DNA of 64,000 nt from ZC4RG20 sp963782445 (GCA_963782445.1 CAWAJM010000001.1:2728001-2792000), one strand, 5' to 3'; shown: positions 1-9,741, counted from the first letter of the stretch. Numbers and translations: made by a program. Notes: generated by a model from the sequence alone, not told the origin.

Positions 1-1304
1 AGGAAAAACGAGAGCCGCGAGGCCAGCGCGTAGTCGTCGACCGCATAGATCGTGCCCGGCGCGACATTCGGCGGATCGGGCTCGACGCGGTACAGAAAGC
101 GGGGATCGACGAGGATGCGCGACAAGGCATGCTCGACGCCGGCCTCGAAGTCGCCGCCCTTCCTGCCAGCGTCGTAGAACCTCATGAGCCCCGCAAGATC
201 CTTGTGCGAAACCGGCCGGCGAAAGGCGTGCGTGGCGAGCTTCGCGACGATCTTCTCGGCACACGGCCGCTCCTCCGCCGCGTTCTCCGGCTTGCAGATC
301 AGAATCTGGCGCCGACTCGGAGTATCGCCGACGCCGGTCGGATCGAACGGACCGTCGATCTCGATATGCTGAATGCTGCCCTGCGTATCGTAGTACCCGT
401 AGACATCGTCGACGCCGGCCGGGCGCCAGCCGTCGACGAGCGCGGCGGTCACGACGTGCGGCCCCGCAGACACCTTGATGCGGAACTGGGCGGGGTCATC
501 CGCCTTGACCGGCTTGCCGTCGAGCGTCACGTCGAGGCGGCTGCCGGCCGGCATTCGATAACCCGCGCGGACGTGAAACTCGTACTCGGCGTCGAGAGGA
601 AAGTCGTGCTCGATGCGCAGCCCGCCGCGCGTGCCGAGCGGCAGGCCCTCGATGTGCCGATCCTGCGCGAGCGTCGGGGGCGCCGAGTAGGTCGCCTGGC
701 TGCGCGGCGTCGTCGGGTCGCCGAGTGCCCGGCGGCTGATCTTCATGGCCGCCGAGACATAGCCCTGGATCAACGACGGCGAAGTGCCGAGCGCAGCGGC
801 GATGTCGTCGAAGCCCTCGCTCGAATCGTCGAGCGGCAGCAGCGTCGTCGCATCGATGTCGAGATGCAGCAGATCCCGAATCGCGTTCGCGTACTCCGTG
901 CGGTTCAGTCGCCGCAGCGCCGTACGCGCCCGGGCCTCGGGGTGGGCCCTTTCGGCCGTATCGAGGCGTGCTTCGAGCGCGGTCGTGAACTCGTCCAGCG
1001 TCTTGCGCGGCGGCCGCGGCCGCCCCTTGGGCGGCATCATGCCCGCCTGCAGCTTGCGAACGACGTGCTCGAAGGTTTCCGCGTCCTTGCCGACGTGGAC
1101 GAAATCCTTGTCGTCGAGACTCATGCCGCCTGCGAGGTCGATCGAGTTGTGGCAATCCATGCAGTAGTGATGCACGAGCTGCTTCGCCGCAGCGGGATCC
1201 GTGTACGGGTTGCGCTGCGCGTGCAGCCACAGACCCGCGGCGCCCGCCGCACCGGCGACGCAAGCGGCGATCGAAGCGGTGACGGTCAAGGCGGCTCGGG
1301 GCAT
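1..1304 (-). CDS. PSD1-type secreted cytochrome (DUF1587/DUF1595/DUF1592), 3' end outside window
   Basis: The reading frame is open from an ATG at 1304 to the left edge, so only about 434 N-terminal residues are seen. It starts with a hydrophobic signal segment followed by a CMDCH haem-binding motif (CxxCH). Further on is the stretch RRLNRTEYANAIRDLL, typical of DUF1587, then a DUF1595-like block containing HAFRRPVSHKDL and DPRFLYRVEPDP, and the beginning of DUF1592 (ALASRLSFFL). Proteins of this architecture are large secreted cytochrome-like proteins of unknown substrate. The gene follows the ankyrin-repeat gene by only 7 bp, so the two are probably cotranscribed and work together. The C-terminal DUF1588/DUF1585 part would lie beyond the window. 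Confidence 0.85.
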   Translation of the reverse strand, partial: MPRAALTVTASIAACVAGAAGAAGLWLHAQRNPYTDPAAAKQLVHHYCMDCHNSIDLAGGMSLDDKDFVHVGKDAETFEHVVRKLQAGMMPPKGRPRPPRKTLDEFTTALEARLDTAERAHPEARARTALRRLNRTEYANAIRDLLHLDIDATTLLPLDDSSEGFDDIAAALGTSPSLIQGYVSAAMKISRRALGDPTTPRSQATYSAPPTLAQDRHIEGLPLGTRGGLRIEHDFPLDAEYEFHVRAGYRMPAGSRLDVTLDGKPVKADDPAQFRIKVSAGPHVVTAALVDGWRPAGVDDVYGYYDTQGSIQHIEIDGPFDPTGVGDTPSRRQILICKPENAAEERPCAEKIVAKLATHAFRRPVSHKDLAGLMRFYDAGRKGGDFEAGVEHALSRILVDPRFLYRVEPDPPNVAPGTIYAVDDYALASRLSFF

Positions 1305-1311
1305 TACGTCC

Positions 1312-2931
1312 TCAGTGTTTCATGAGCCGTTCGATCAGGGCGATCGAGCTCGGCTTCGGTTCGGCGGGATGGGTCGCGAGAAATACGCCGCGAGCCCAGT
1401 CGAGCGGTGTGCGGCCTTCCTTGTCCTTGACATCGAGACGCGCTCCGTGACTCACGAGGTATTCGATGATGGCGTCGGACCCGCGGTTGGCCGCACCGTC
1501 GACGGCCGTCAGTCCCATCGAGTTGGCGGCGTTCACGTCGTTGCCCAGCGAGGCGCAGAGTTTGACAGCTTCGAGCAACGCGTCCGGGCCTTCCGTGTAA
1601 GTCTGCGAGACGACCCAGTCGATGCCGGCGGCCGCCATGAGCGGCGTCGTGCCCGCGAACGTCGCGATGTTCGGATCGGCCCCGTGCGCAAGCAGCAGCC
1701 GCATGACCTCGAGGTCGCCGGCGCGCGCGGCACGCAGAAACGGGGTCTGCCCCGTCAAGTCGACCCATTCGAGCGACCACGTGATCGGCAGCAGATATTC
1801 GCGCGGCGGCGGCTTCTCTTTCGTGCGCGCGTTGGGCTTGGCGCCGTGGTCGAGAAGCATGCGGATGACCTCGAGGACCGGCTTGCGGTCGATCTTGCTC
1901 TCGAGCGTCTTGTTATCGAGATACAGGTTACGCACCTCGACGGCCGACCACAGCGGGCTGCGGCCGTACCAGTCCTGCGCATCGAGATCGGCACCGCGCT
2001 CGATGAGCAGCTTGGCCACATCCATGCGGTCGTTCGAGATCGCCATGATGAGCGGCGTGATCCCGTTGGCCTCCTTGCCGTCGATGGCGGCCCCGGCGTC
2101 GAGCAGCACCTTCGCCGTCGCGAGCCGCCCGTCGCGTGCGGCATAAAGCAGCGGCGTCATCGAGCCCTTGCGAAACGGCCGCATGCCGCGGTCTGCGGGC
2201 CAACCGCCGCGGATGATGCCGACGCCGAAACTAAAACCCTTGCGCGAGTTCGGCCCGATGAAGGCCGGCGCGTCGCCGAGGCGCGTGCGCGCGTCGACCT
2301 CGGCCCCGGCCGATATCAGCGTGCCGGCGACATCGGGCAGGCCCTCGCGCGCCGCGAACATCAAAGCGCTCTGCCGGTAATGCGGATCACGGCCGTTTAC
2401 GTCCGCCCCCGCTTTGAGCAGCGCCTCGACGGCCGGCAGGCTGCGGCTCTCGACCGCGGCCATGAGCATCGTCTCCCCGTAGGCACCCGCGGCATTCGGA
2501 TCCGCACCTTTCTCGAGGAGCAGACGGATCATCTCGGCATTGCCGTTGGAAGCCGCGAGATACAGCGGCCTGATGCCATAGCGCGTAGCTCGGTTCGGAT
2601 CGGCGCCGGCGCCGATCAATCGCCGCGCCAAATCGATTTCGTTGCGGCGTACTACCCAGTGCAGCGCGGGCGTCCCGTCCGCCCCGGGCGCATTCACATC
2701 GGCCGTGCCTGCGAGAAGCGCCCGCACGCGCGGCCACTCGCCGGCGCGAGCGGCATCGGCCAACGACGCGGCGGCGGGCCGCGCGCGGGCCACGGCCGGA
2801 TCGGCCACGGGCTGCGCCCGCGGCGGCTCGGACGCGGCTTGCTGCGCCAGCAGCCCCACAGCCAGCACCCCGAGCGTGGCCCCGCGCACGAGACGCGCCG
2901 TCATGCCGTTTGCGAAATCCGCTGCTCGCAT
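1312..2931 (-). CDS. Secreted ankyrin-repeat protein
   Basis: A protein of about 539 residues with an N-terminal hydrophobic signal segment, then about nine ankyrin repeats through to the C-terminus. Examples are TPALHWVVRRNEIDLARRLI, GIRPLYLAASNGNAEMIRLL and TPLIMAISNDRMDVAKLLI. Ankyrin repeats bind proteins; export to the periplasm is inferred from the signal segment. The ATG at 2931 was chosen because a GGGGAGG sequence lies just upstream and the signal segment follows; longer in-frame extensions have no signal sequence, and a second ATG at 2904 is possible. The gene sits 7 bp ahead of the PSD1-type cytochrome gene, which suggests the repeats bind that cytochrome or its complex. Confidence 0.88.
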   Translation of the reverse strand: MRAADFANGMTARLVRGATLGVLAVGLLAQQAASEPPRAQPVADPAVARARPAAASLADAARAGEWPRVRALLAGTADVNAPGADGTPALHWVVRRNEIDLARRLIGAGADPNRATRYGIRPLYLAASNGNAEMIRLLLEKGADPNAAGAYGETMLMAAVESRSLPAVEALLKAGADVNGRDPHYRQSALMFAAREGLPDVAGTLISAGAEVDARTRLGDAPAFIGPNSRKGFSFGVGIIRGGWPADRGMRPFRKGSMTPLLYAARDGRLATAKVLLDAGAAIDGKEANGITPLIMAISNDRMDVAKLLIERGADLDAQDWYGRSPLWSAVEVRNLYLDNKTLESKIDRKPVLEVIRMLLDHGAKPNARTKEKPPPREYLLPITWSLEWVDLTGQTPFLRAARAGDLEVMRLLLAHGADPNIATFAGTTPLMAAAGIDWVVSQTYTEGPDALLEAVKLCASLGNDVNAANSMGLTAVDGAANRGSDAIIEYLVSHGARLDVKDKEGRTPLDWARGVFLATHPAEPKPSSIALIERLMKH

Positions 2932-3097
2932 CGCCTCCCCAATATGGACGCCTTCGCCGCCCCAGCGCCCGTGCACGCATCCGTGTTGATCTTCTTTACG
3001 ACGCGCATGTGCAACAGCTAATCTCTCCGATGTTACTCGCGAATTCAAGTTTTCGCTGCCGCTGGGGTCTTCGCCGCAACGGGAAATGGGGGAGAAA

Positions 3098-4135
3098 ATG
3101 AAGCCGATCGACGCACGCCCGGGCCTCGGCCCACGTCTTTCCCGGCGCGCCTTCGCCGCCTCGGTCGCGGCGCTTGCCGCCGTGCCGCGGGCATTTGCCC
3201 AAGCGGCGCCCATCCGCTTACGCAAACTACATTGTTTCGAGATCAGGGTCTCGGACGTTGACAGAGCGTTGCGTTTTTACCAGGGCCTTTTCGGCATGCC
3301 CGTCCAGGCGCGCAGCGCCGACCGGGTCTGCCTGGCGATCGGGGACGGCCCGCAATTCATGGCCGTGCGCCCCATCCGCGACGGAGAGTCGCCGGCGATT
3401 ACCTATATCGGCTACTCCGTCGAGGACTTCGACGTGCAGCGCGTGCATGCCGGTCTGCGCGGTATCGGCTTCGCGGCCATCGACCCACCGCCGATCACGA
3501 GCCCCGGCCTCGAGCATGCGATGAGCACTTGGATCAGGATGCGAGGGCAGACGCCGGAGCTGTACTTTGCCGATGCGCGCGGGCTCATCGTGCAGCTCAG
3601 CGACCCCGGCTACTGCGGTTCGGGTGCCGGCGCAAAGGCCTGCAGCGCCGCCGAACCCGTTCCCGCGGGCCTGCTCGCACTCAACGACCTCAATCACTTC
3701 ACGGTCTTCGTCAACGACGGGGCCGCGGCCAATCGGTTTTATCAGGACACGTTCAAGCTGGCCGTTCAGGCCCACCAAGGCCCGCGTGCGCCCGTCGTCG
3801 GCATCGGCGACGGGCACCAGTTCGTCATGTACGCGGGCCCGCCGCGCGACAAACCCACGCCTGCCGTCATCAATCACGGCTGCTTCAATATGCGCGGGTT
3901 CGACGTGGACCGGGTGCTGGCGGCGCTGACGAAGTACGGCCTCACGGCGCGACGCGACCGCCGCACGGGACCGCTCATGCACTACGTGAGCCTGCGCATG
4001 CCCAATCGCGGCGGCGCCGAAGGCGGGACGCCCGAGCTCTACTTCACGGATCCGGACGGGATCTTGCTGCAGCTGCAGGACGTCAGCTATTGCGGCGGCG
4101 GCGGGTATCTCGGCAACGTGTGCTCGCCGGCCTGA
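3098..4135 (+). CDS. Tat-exported two-domain VOC (glyoxalase/dioxygenase superfamily) protein
   Basis: A 345-residue protein. It opens with a likely twin-arginine signal (SRRAFAASVAALAAVPRAFA), then two tandem VOC modules. The first runs from LHCFEIRVSDVDRALRFYQ to TPELYFADARGLIVQLSD, the second from LNHFTVFVNDGAAANRFYQ to TPELYFTDPDGILLQLQD. In this superfamily the His near the start and the Glu near the end of each module usually bind a metal, and both are visible here. The substrate cannot be told. The ATG at 3098 is preferred over one at 3086 because GGGGGAG lies at the right distance upstream. It is divergent from the ankyrin gene, and the 166-bp gap must hold both promoters. Confidence 0.85.
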   Translation: MKPIDARPGLGPRLSRRAFAASVAALAAVPRAFAQAAPIRLRKLHCFEIRVSDVDRALRFYQGLFGMPVQARSADRVCLAIGDGPQFMAVRPIRDGESPAITYIGYSVEDFDVQRVHAGLRGIGFAAIDPPPITSPGLEHAMSTWIRMRGQTPELYFADARGLIVQLSDPGYCGSGAGAKACSAAEPVPAGLLALNDLNHFTVFVNDGAAANRFYQDTFKLAVQAHQGPRAPVVGIGDGHQFVMYAGPPRDKPTPAVINHGCFNMRGFDVDRVLAALTKYGLTARRDRRTGPLMHYVSLRMPNRGGAEGGTPELYFTDPDGILLQLQDVSYCGGGGYLGNVCSPA

Positions 4136-4174
4136 GCCGGCGCCGCTGAGCAGCGCCGGCTCGATCGGCGTCTT

Positions 4175-5302
4175 TCATTGCGCGGGCGAAGCCGCCTTGC
4201 GCGCATAGTCGACGTAGGTCAGCTCCTTGCATTGGTCGACCGCGAACGGCGCATCGGCCGGCAGCACGATATCGGAGCCGACGTACTTGTCCGTGTAGTA
4301 AACCGGGTCTTCGGCGACGTATTCGCGCTTCAGCGCCAGCCTCTTCGGGTCGAGCGTGAACCGCTCGACGACGTGCAGCTTGGCGCTGTTCATGACGGGC
4401 GCGGCGAGCATGCCGGGCAGGAACCCGACGGTATCGACGACGAGCGTATCGCCCTCCCAATGACCGATCGAGTGCCCTGCCCGGCTCGGCACGAAGTTGC
4501 TGGGATGACTCGTCATGTTCATGTGAATGGTGCGCTTCAGCCCGCGGCCGTATTCGAGCGTGATTTCGTCCTTGCCTTGCGTGATGCGGTTGATGGGCCC
4601 GTCGAAGACCCAGTCGAACAGGATGCTCGTGATCTCGCAGCGCATCCGCGGGTTGTCCTGCGGCGGGGCCTTGCGCAGCGCCTCGGCCGCGGCGCGACCG
4701 GCCGCCGTGAACGTCACGGGCCGCGAGCCCCAGCCGGCATCCGGCACCTGTGACGGCGCCACGGTCCCCGACTCCACGGCCGCGACCATGCTCTTCGGCA
4801 CGAGCAGAGACCGGGCGGCGCCCGGCGGTTTGGCGAGCAGATACTGCTCCTCGGCCCAATCGCCCGAGATGTTCGGCTCGCCCGAGGCCAGCCGCAGGGG
4901 CCGGTCCCTGCGCTTCTCGGGGCCGGCCGAGCTCAGTTGCTCGTAGCGCTCGAGCGTCGGGGCATTGCCGATGGTCAGCGTCTCGACGTAGCAGGAGGAC
5001 GGATCGTCGCGATGAGGATGCCCGGATACTTTTATGTGGGCGCCTGCGACGAACATCTTCGGCGACCAGCCGGAGCGGCGCAGCACCGTCGCCGCCCGCA
5101 TCTCGCAGCGCATGGGCCTGACCTTGCCGTCGGGCCCGACGACATCGAAGTAGACGTAGGAATGGGGATTGACGAAATCGAGCCTCGTCAGCGTGCCTTC
5201 GAGCTCTACGTTCTTGCGCAGATCGAAGCGGCCAAAGCCGTGATGGGCCCAGGCCGAAGCGGATAACGCGACGGCGGCCACGGCAACCCAGACTCTCGAC
5301 AT
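4175..5302 (-). CDS. DUF6152 protein with fused secreted C-terminal domain
   Basis: A 375-residue secreted protein with two parts. Residues 1-19 are a signal peptide ending in AWA, followed directly by HHGFGRFD, the hallmark of DUF6152. FVNPHSYVYFDV contains the conserved Asn-Pro-His. From about residue 135 a second domain begins (ISGDW) and includes HSIGHWEGDTLVVDTVGF and LHVVERFTLD. The same two parts occur as separate adjacent genes at 8905-10136, so this looks like a natural fusion. An AGGAAAG ribosome-binding site precedes the ATG. Function is unknown; a periplasmic copper site at the mature N-terminal histidine is my inference. It lies convergent to the VOC gene. Confidence 0.82.
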   Translation of the reverse strand: MSRVWVAVAAVALSASAWAHHGFGRFDLRKNVELEGTLTRLDFVNPHSYVYFDVVGPDGKVRPMRCEMRAATVLRRSGWSPKMFVAGAHIKVSGHPHRDDPSSCYVETLTIGNAPTLERYEQLSSAGPEKRRDRPLRLASGEPNISGDWAEEQYLLAKPPGAARSLLVPKSMVAAVESGTVAPSQVPDAGWGSRPVTFTAAGRAAAEALRKAPPQDNPRMRCEITSILFDWVFDGPINRITQGKDEITLEYGRGLKRTIHMNMTSHPSNFVPSRAGHSIGHWEGDTLVVDTVGFLPGMLAAPVMNSAKLHVVERFTLDPKRLALKREYVAEDPVYYTDKYVGSDIVLPADAPFAVDQCKELTYVDYARKAASPAQ

Positions 5303-5430
5303 CTTTCCTTACCTCCCCCAGGGCACGGCCGCAGCGGCCGGCGACAGCGCGAGTATACCCAGCGCCGCGCGGGCCCGCGATACGCTCCCGGGGAGGCCGG
5401 GCGGCCGCATGTGCGCGTCGCGCACGGCGC

Positions 5431-6876
5431 TCAGTCTTCCTCGGGCTCGATCGTGAGCCCGGGCGTCTGACGCCCGTCGACGGCCGACCCACGGCGTCGC
5501 CATAGGAAGTAGACCGGGAGCCCGGCGAGGATCACCGCGAAGCCGTCGACGGTCGAGCGCGGCTGCTCGATCAAGGCATTGCCGAGCAATGCGACCGACG
5601 CGAGCAGGAACACCATGGGCACGACCGGGTAACCCAGCGTGCGATAAGGCCGCTCGAGATCGGTGCGCGTCCGCCGAAGCCGGAACACGGCAGCCACCGC
5701 AAGCGCATAGAACGGCCAGATGCCGAGCACGAAAGCATCGGCGAGCTGCTCGAAGCTGCGTATCGAGACGTTGGCGACGCCGAGACCGGCGGCCAGAGCG
5801 ATGGCGGCCCAGGGGGTGCGCCAGCGTGCATGAACGGCCGCGATGGGGCGGAAGAAGAGACCGTCGTCGGCCATCGCGTACAAAATGCGCGGTCCGGTCA
5901 TGACGGAGCCGTTCAGGGCGCCGAAGGCCGAGAGCACGACGAGGCCCGCCACGAGGGAGGCGCCCGCGCGCCCCACCACCCGGTCGGCAGCGTCGGCGGC
6001 AACGAGCGTCGATGCGCGCATCGCCTCGAGTGGCAGCACATAGAGGTAGGCCGCGTTCACGAGCAGGTAGAGGACGCCGACGATCGCGACGCCGACGAGC
6101 AAAGCCCGCGGCAGGTTACGGCCCGGCGCACGCACCTCGCCGGCCATGAAGGTCAGGTCTGCCCAGCCGTCATAGGCCCAGAGCACCCCGACGAGCGCGA
6201 GACCGAAGCCGCCCCATGCCGTAGGCGCCAGGGCCGCCAAGAACCCGGGCCCCGCGGCCGCGGCGCCGCCGAGCAGCCCGGCGTCCGCGCCCCCGAACGC
6301 ACCGCCGCCCGGGCGGGCGAACACGAAGGCGAGCACGGCCAACGCGCCGAGCGCGAAGACCTTGGCCGCCGTCGTCGAATTCTCGACGACGGCGCCCCAG
6401 GCCACCGACCGAATGTTAGCCGCACTCAGCAGCACGATCGCCGCCGCTGCGACGGCACGCGTCGAGATCGCGCCGAGCGGCACGAACTCGCCGAGATAGG
6501 CCGCGAAGATCATGGCGATCGCGCCCAGCGCAGATGGCCGGATCACGAGCAGCTCCGTCCACCCGAACAGGAAGGCCGGCACCGGCCCGAAGGCCTCGCG
6601 CACATAGACATAGAGCCCGCCGGAACGCGGAAACAGCGCAGCGAGCTCGGCCAGGGTCAGGGCCCCGAAAAGGGCAATGACGGCGCCGGCCGCCCAGACG
6701 AGCGCCGCGGCACCGGCGCTACCGACATCGCCCGCTACCGTGCTCGGGACGCGGAAGATCCCGCTGCCGATCGTCGAGCCGACGAGGACCGCCACTGCGC
6801 TCCAAAGGCCCAGGCGCCTCGGTAAGCGGTCTCCGGGCGCCGGGGACGACGGAACGCCCTCGTGCGGTGTCGACAT
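5431..6876 (-). CDS. APC-family amino acid permease
   Basis: A 481-residue inner-membrane transporter with about twelve hydrophobic segments. The first carries the consensus-like GSTIGSGIFRVPS, the helix-breaking region that binds the amino-acid backbone in the APC superfamily (LAT/YkfD-like members). Further typical pieces are YVREAFGPVPAFLFGW and ERPYRTLGYPVVP near the end. The start at 6876 has a GAGGGG upstream; an in-frame extension of 88 codons is Arg-rich and lacks family features. The substrate is probably an amino acid but cannot be specified. No clear operon partner is seen. Confidence 0.88.
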   Translation of the reverse strand: MSTPHEGVPSSPAPGDRLPRRLGLWSAVAVLVGSTIGSGIFRVPSTVAGDVGSAGAAALVWAAGAVIALFGALTLAELAALFPRSGGLYVYVREAFGPVPAFLFGWTELLVIRPSALGAIAMIFAAYLGEFVPLGAISTRAVAAAAIVLLSAANIRSVAWGAVVENSTTAAKVFALGALAVLAFVFARPGGGAFGGADAGLLGGAAAAGPGFLAALAPTAWGGFGLALVGVLWAYDGWADLTFMAGEVRAPGRNLPRALLVGVAIVGVLYLLVNAAYLYVLPLEAMRASTLVAADAADRVVGRAGASLVAGLVVLSAFGALNGSVMTGPRILYAMADDGLFFRPIAAVHARWRTPWAAIALAAGLGVANVSIRSFEQLADAFVLGIWPFYALAVAAVFRLRRTRTDLERPYRTLGYPVVPMVFLLASVALLGNALIEQPRSTVDGFAVILAGLPVYFLWRRRGSAVDGRQTPGLTIEPEED

Positions 6877-6985
6877 ACTGGCCCCTCGAAAGGATGCGCA
6901 CAGGAAGGAGCGCCACGGTAGCAAATCCTCGCCGCGGGGCCGCGACGAGCCGGCGAGCCCCGCGAGGCTGACGGCATGCGGCAGG

Positions 6986-7447
6986 CTAATGTGCGGAGAA
7001 GTCCTGATCGGTGAACGACGAATCCCCCGTCGGCACTTTGATCCTGATGAATGCCTTCTTCGCGGCCGCATGGCAGGCGTCGCAGCCCGACGTGAGGGCC
7101 TTATAGGCCTGCTCGAACCGACCTGCGTTCTTGGCCGCAATCGCCGCTTTCATGCTTTCGAGCGCCGGATCGATGATCGTCTTGATCAGCTGTGCGACCG
7201 GCACGTTCTCCCAATCGGCCTGGTAGGTGGCAACGTCCTCGAACGTTTCGCCGAGCTCGTCGGCCTCGTACGCGGCGAGCGTCCAATTGCCCGCCCGACC
7301 CGCATACCACAGTTTCAGGTGATGCGGCTGGACGTAGGCGGTCATGAAATCGCCGAGGCCGGGCGCGTACGGAGGCGGCGCCGCTTGCGCCGCGGCCGCC
7401 AGGGCCGCGCAGCTCAGCGCGAGCGATATTAGGGAAAGTCTTCTCAT
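6986..7447 (-). CDS. Periplasmic c'-like monohaem cytochrome
   Basis: A 153-residue protein with a signal peptide (cut near AQA, about residue 20) and a single haem motif CDACH near the C-terminus, the position used by four-helix cytochromes c'. The rest is predicted helical. ATG 7447 follows a strong GAGGAGG site. A second, longer protein of the same type is encoded at 18064-18624 and shares the CDACH placement. Probably a soluble electron carrier for the periplasmic dehydrogenases nearby; the exact partner is not known. It is divergent from the PQQ sugar dehydrogenase gene. Confidence 0.8.
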   Translation of the reverse strand: MRRLSLISLALSCAALAAAAQAAPPPYAPGLGDFMTAYVQPHHLKLWYAGRAGNWTLAAYEADELGETFEDVATYQADWENVPVAQLIKTIIDPALESMKAAIAAKNAGRFEQAYKALTSGCDACHAAAKKAFIRIKVPTGDSSFTDQDFSAH

Positions 7448-7635
7448 CGGGCTCCTCCTCGATCTCGACGCGCTTGGGTGTCGCCTCGCGGTCATCGGAC
7501 AGGCTCTCGTGTTAAAGAGTCTTACATAGCCGCGCTCTCGCGTGTAGTCCGCGGCCCCATCGCGGCCGTCGTTCTTCGCTTGACACGCGCGCGCGCGGCC
7601 GGTTATTGAGTCTTGAACGCTTCGGGAGAAAGGCG

Positions 7636-8892
7636 ATGACACAAGTGCGCTTTCGGCAGATTCTGCGGCTCGCGGTCCTCGCGCTCGGCGCCTGCGCCTG
7701 CGCCGGCGTCTCCGCCCAGCAGGGGCAGCCCGATATCGGCATCGCCCCGGTCAAGCTCGGCCCGGGCCCGTATGTCTTCGACACGGCCGAGCAGCATCGC
7801 CTGCGTGTCGACGTCGTCCTGCACGGGCTGCCCCACCCCTTCAGCCTCGCGTTTCTGCCGAACGGGGACGCCTTGATCAGCGAGCGCGGCGGCGAACTGC
7901 GCCGCGTGCGCCACGCCACGGGGCAGGGCCGCCCCGCGGCGCTCGAGCCGCAACCGGTTGCAGGTGGCCCGCCGCCCGGGCCATTCCGCGGCGCCGGGCT
8001 CGCCGAGGTGGCCGTGGACCCGGACTTCGCGGCCAATCACCTCGTCTACTTCACGTACAACACCCCCGCGCCCGCCGCCGGCGGGTCGGGCACTGCCGGC
8101 TCGGAGCGGCCCGCGACGACCGTCATGCTCGACCGCGCCCGCCTCGACGGGCTGCGTCTCGTCGCTCGGCGCACGCTATTCCGAGGCGAACCCAAGTCCG
8201 GCAGCAGCGGATCGCGGCTCGCTTTCGGCCCCGGCACGATCTTCATGACGACGGGCGCGCCCTTCGGCGACCAGGCCCAGCGACTCGACAGCGTCTACGG
8301 CAAGGTGCTGCGGCTCACGCGCGACGGCGGCATCCCGGCGGACAACCCTTACGTGCATCGCGCCGGCGCCCGTCCCGAAATCTACTCCTACGGCCATCGG
8401 GACCAGCTCGGCCTGACGATCGATCCCGAGAGCGGTGCCGTCCTCGCGGCGGAGCACGGCCCGAACGGCGGGGACGAGGTGAACCTGATCCTGCCGGGCC
8501 GCAACTACGGCTGGCCGACCTACAGCTTCGGGCGCAGCTACGAGGGCCCGCGCATCTCGGCCGTACCGCTCGGGCCCGATACCGAGCAGCCCATCCTGCT
8601 CTGGATACCCTCCGTAGCGCCGACGGGTATGACGTTCTACACCGGCGACCGCTTTCCGACTTGGAAGCACAACCTCTTCGTCGGCAGCGCTCGGCACGGC
8701 GAGATTCCGCGGACCGGCGGGCTCGAGCGGATCGTCTTCAACGGCAAGCTCGAGGAGCTCAGGCGCGAGTCGCTGCTCACGGACCTTCATCAGCGCATCC
8801 GCGACGTGCGGCAGGGCCCGGACGGCTTGCTCTATGTGATCACGGACGAGGACGACGGCGCGCTGCTGCGCCTCTCGCCCGCCGCCGATTGA
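7636..8892 (+). CDS. Soluble PQQ-dependent sugar dehydrogenase (GSDH/YliI family)
   Basis: A 418-residue secreted six-bladed propeller enzyme of the glucose/sorbosone dehydrogenase family. It oxidises aldose sugars in the periplasm using pyrroloquinoline quinone. After a signal peptide (ACACAGVSAQ) come family motifs: FLPNGDALISERGGELRRV, EHGPNGGDEVNLI and NYGWP, which shape the PQQ pocket, then PSVAPTGMTFYTGDRFP and RIRDVRQGPDGLLYVITDE. Length fits the family. ATG 7636 follows GGGAGAAAGG. No PQQ synthesis genes lie in the window. The c'-like cytochrome encoded divergently could take its electrons (inference). Confidence 0.9.
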   Translation: MTQVRFRQILRLAVLALGACACAGVSAQQGQPDIGIAPVKLGPGPYVFDTAEQHRLRVDVVLHGLPHPFSLAFLPNGDALISERGGELRRVRHATGQGRPAALEPQPVAGGPPPGPFRGAGLAEVAVDPDFAANHLVYFTYNTPAPAAGGSGTAGSERPATTVMLDRARLDGLRLVARRTLFRGEPKSGSSGSRLAFGPGTIFMTTGAPFGDQAQRLDSVYGKVLRLTRDGGIPADNPYVHRAGARPEIYSYGHRDQLGLTIDPESGAVLAAEHGPNGGDEVNLILPGRNYGWPTYSFGRSYEGPRISAVPLGPDTEQPILLWIPSVAPTGMTFYTGDRFPTWKHNLFVGSARHGEIPRTGGLERIVFNGKLEELRRESLLTDLHQRIRDVRQGPDGLLYVITDEDDGALLRLSPAAD

Positions 8893-8904
8893 CCCAGACG
8901 GCGT

Positions 8905-9741
8905 TCAGCGCCCGCTCGTCGTTTCCCCGGGCGGCGGCGCCAGCGTGAACTTCCCGTCGACGATCGGGTTGCGCTCCTCGCCCTCGCAGTCCTCGTACAC
9001 CATGCGGTGAATGTTGGCGACGCGCTCGTACGTGCGGCGCAATTGCCAGGGCTTCGTGAGCATGGCTGGATCGATGACCGTCATGCGGTCCTCGAGATGA
9101 TCCTTGTCGATCATGCGGATTCTTTCGACGAAATGCGCGTCCGCGCTCAACAGCGCGACGGTCTGGGCATCTTCGATGCCGCCGAACGCCATGACGGCGA
9201 GGCCGCTTCTGCCCGGGAACGCCGACTTCACGGCGATCGTATCGATCACGAGCGTCTGGCCCTCCCAATGACCGATCGAATCGCCCCAGTGAGTCGGCCA
9301 AAGGTCGGCCTTACCGGGATGCGAGCGCCCGTCCGTGTATACGTGGCGAATCTCTCGGCTCGAGAAGATCAGCGCCGTCTCCTTGGGCGTCGGCAGAATT
9401 TCGAACATCAACGGCGACTCGACCATGAGCGTCGGATAGCCGAACGTGCAGGCCCGCACGGCGCCGCCCGGATCGATGCCTTCGCGCATCTCCTTCATGG
9501 CCTGCTTCTGGCGTGCGACAACCTTGGCCACGGCGGCCTGCGCCGCAGGCTTGAGCGGCGGCGCCCACGGCAATTTGTGCAGCACTTCGTCGAGCGACTG
9601 GTAGAAGCCGCCATCCGGACTCGGCGTGGCGCCGACGTTCTGCCATTGGCCGCTCCAGTCCGGCAGCTGCGCCGACGCGCCGGCCGCGGCCGTCAGCGCG
9701 AGCAGCACCGCCGCCGTTTGTGCCGTGCGCAGCGGATTCAT
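8905..9741 (-). CDS. Secreted protein homologous to the C-terminal domain of the DUF6152 fusion
   Basis: A 278-residue protein with a signal peptide (cut near ASA) followed by LPDWSGQWQNVG and, later, WGDSIGHWEGQTLVIDT. These align by eye with ISGDW and HSIGHWEGDTLVVDT in the protein at 4175-5302. Its ATG overlaps the TGA of the upstream DUF6152 gene (ATGA), a sign of translational coupling, and GGGGAGAGG precedes it. So this pair is the split form of the fused protein. Function unknown; a periplasmic complex with the DUF6152 partner is inferred. A longer upstream reading is Arg-rich and lies inside the neighbour gene, so I rejected it. Confidence 0.8.
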   Translation of the reverse strand: MNPLRTAQTAAVLLALTAAAGASAQLPDWSGQWQNVGATPSPDGGFYQSLDEVLHKLPWAPPLKPAAQAAVAKVVARQKQAMKEMREGIDPGGAVRACTFGYPTLMVESPLMFEILPTPKETALIFSSREIRHVYTDGRSHPGKADLWPTHWGDSIGHWEGQTLVIDTIAVKSAFPGRSGLAVMAFGGIEDAQTVALLSADAHFVERIRMIDKDHLEDRMTVIDPAMLTKPWQLRRTYERVANIHRMVYEDCEGEERNPIVDGKFTLAPPPGETTSGR

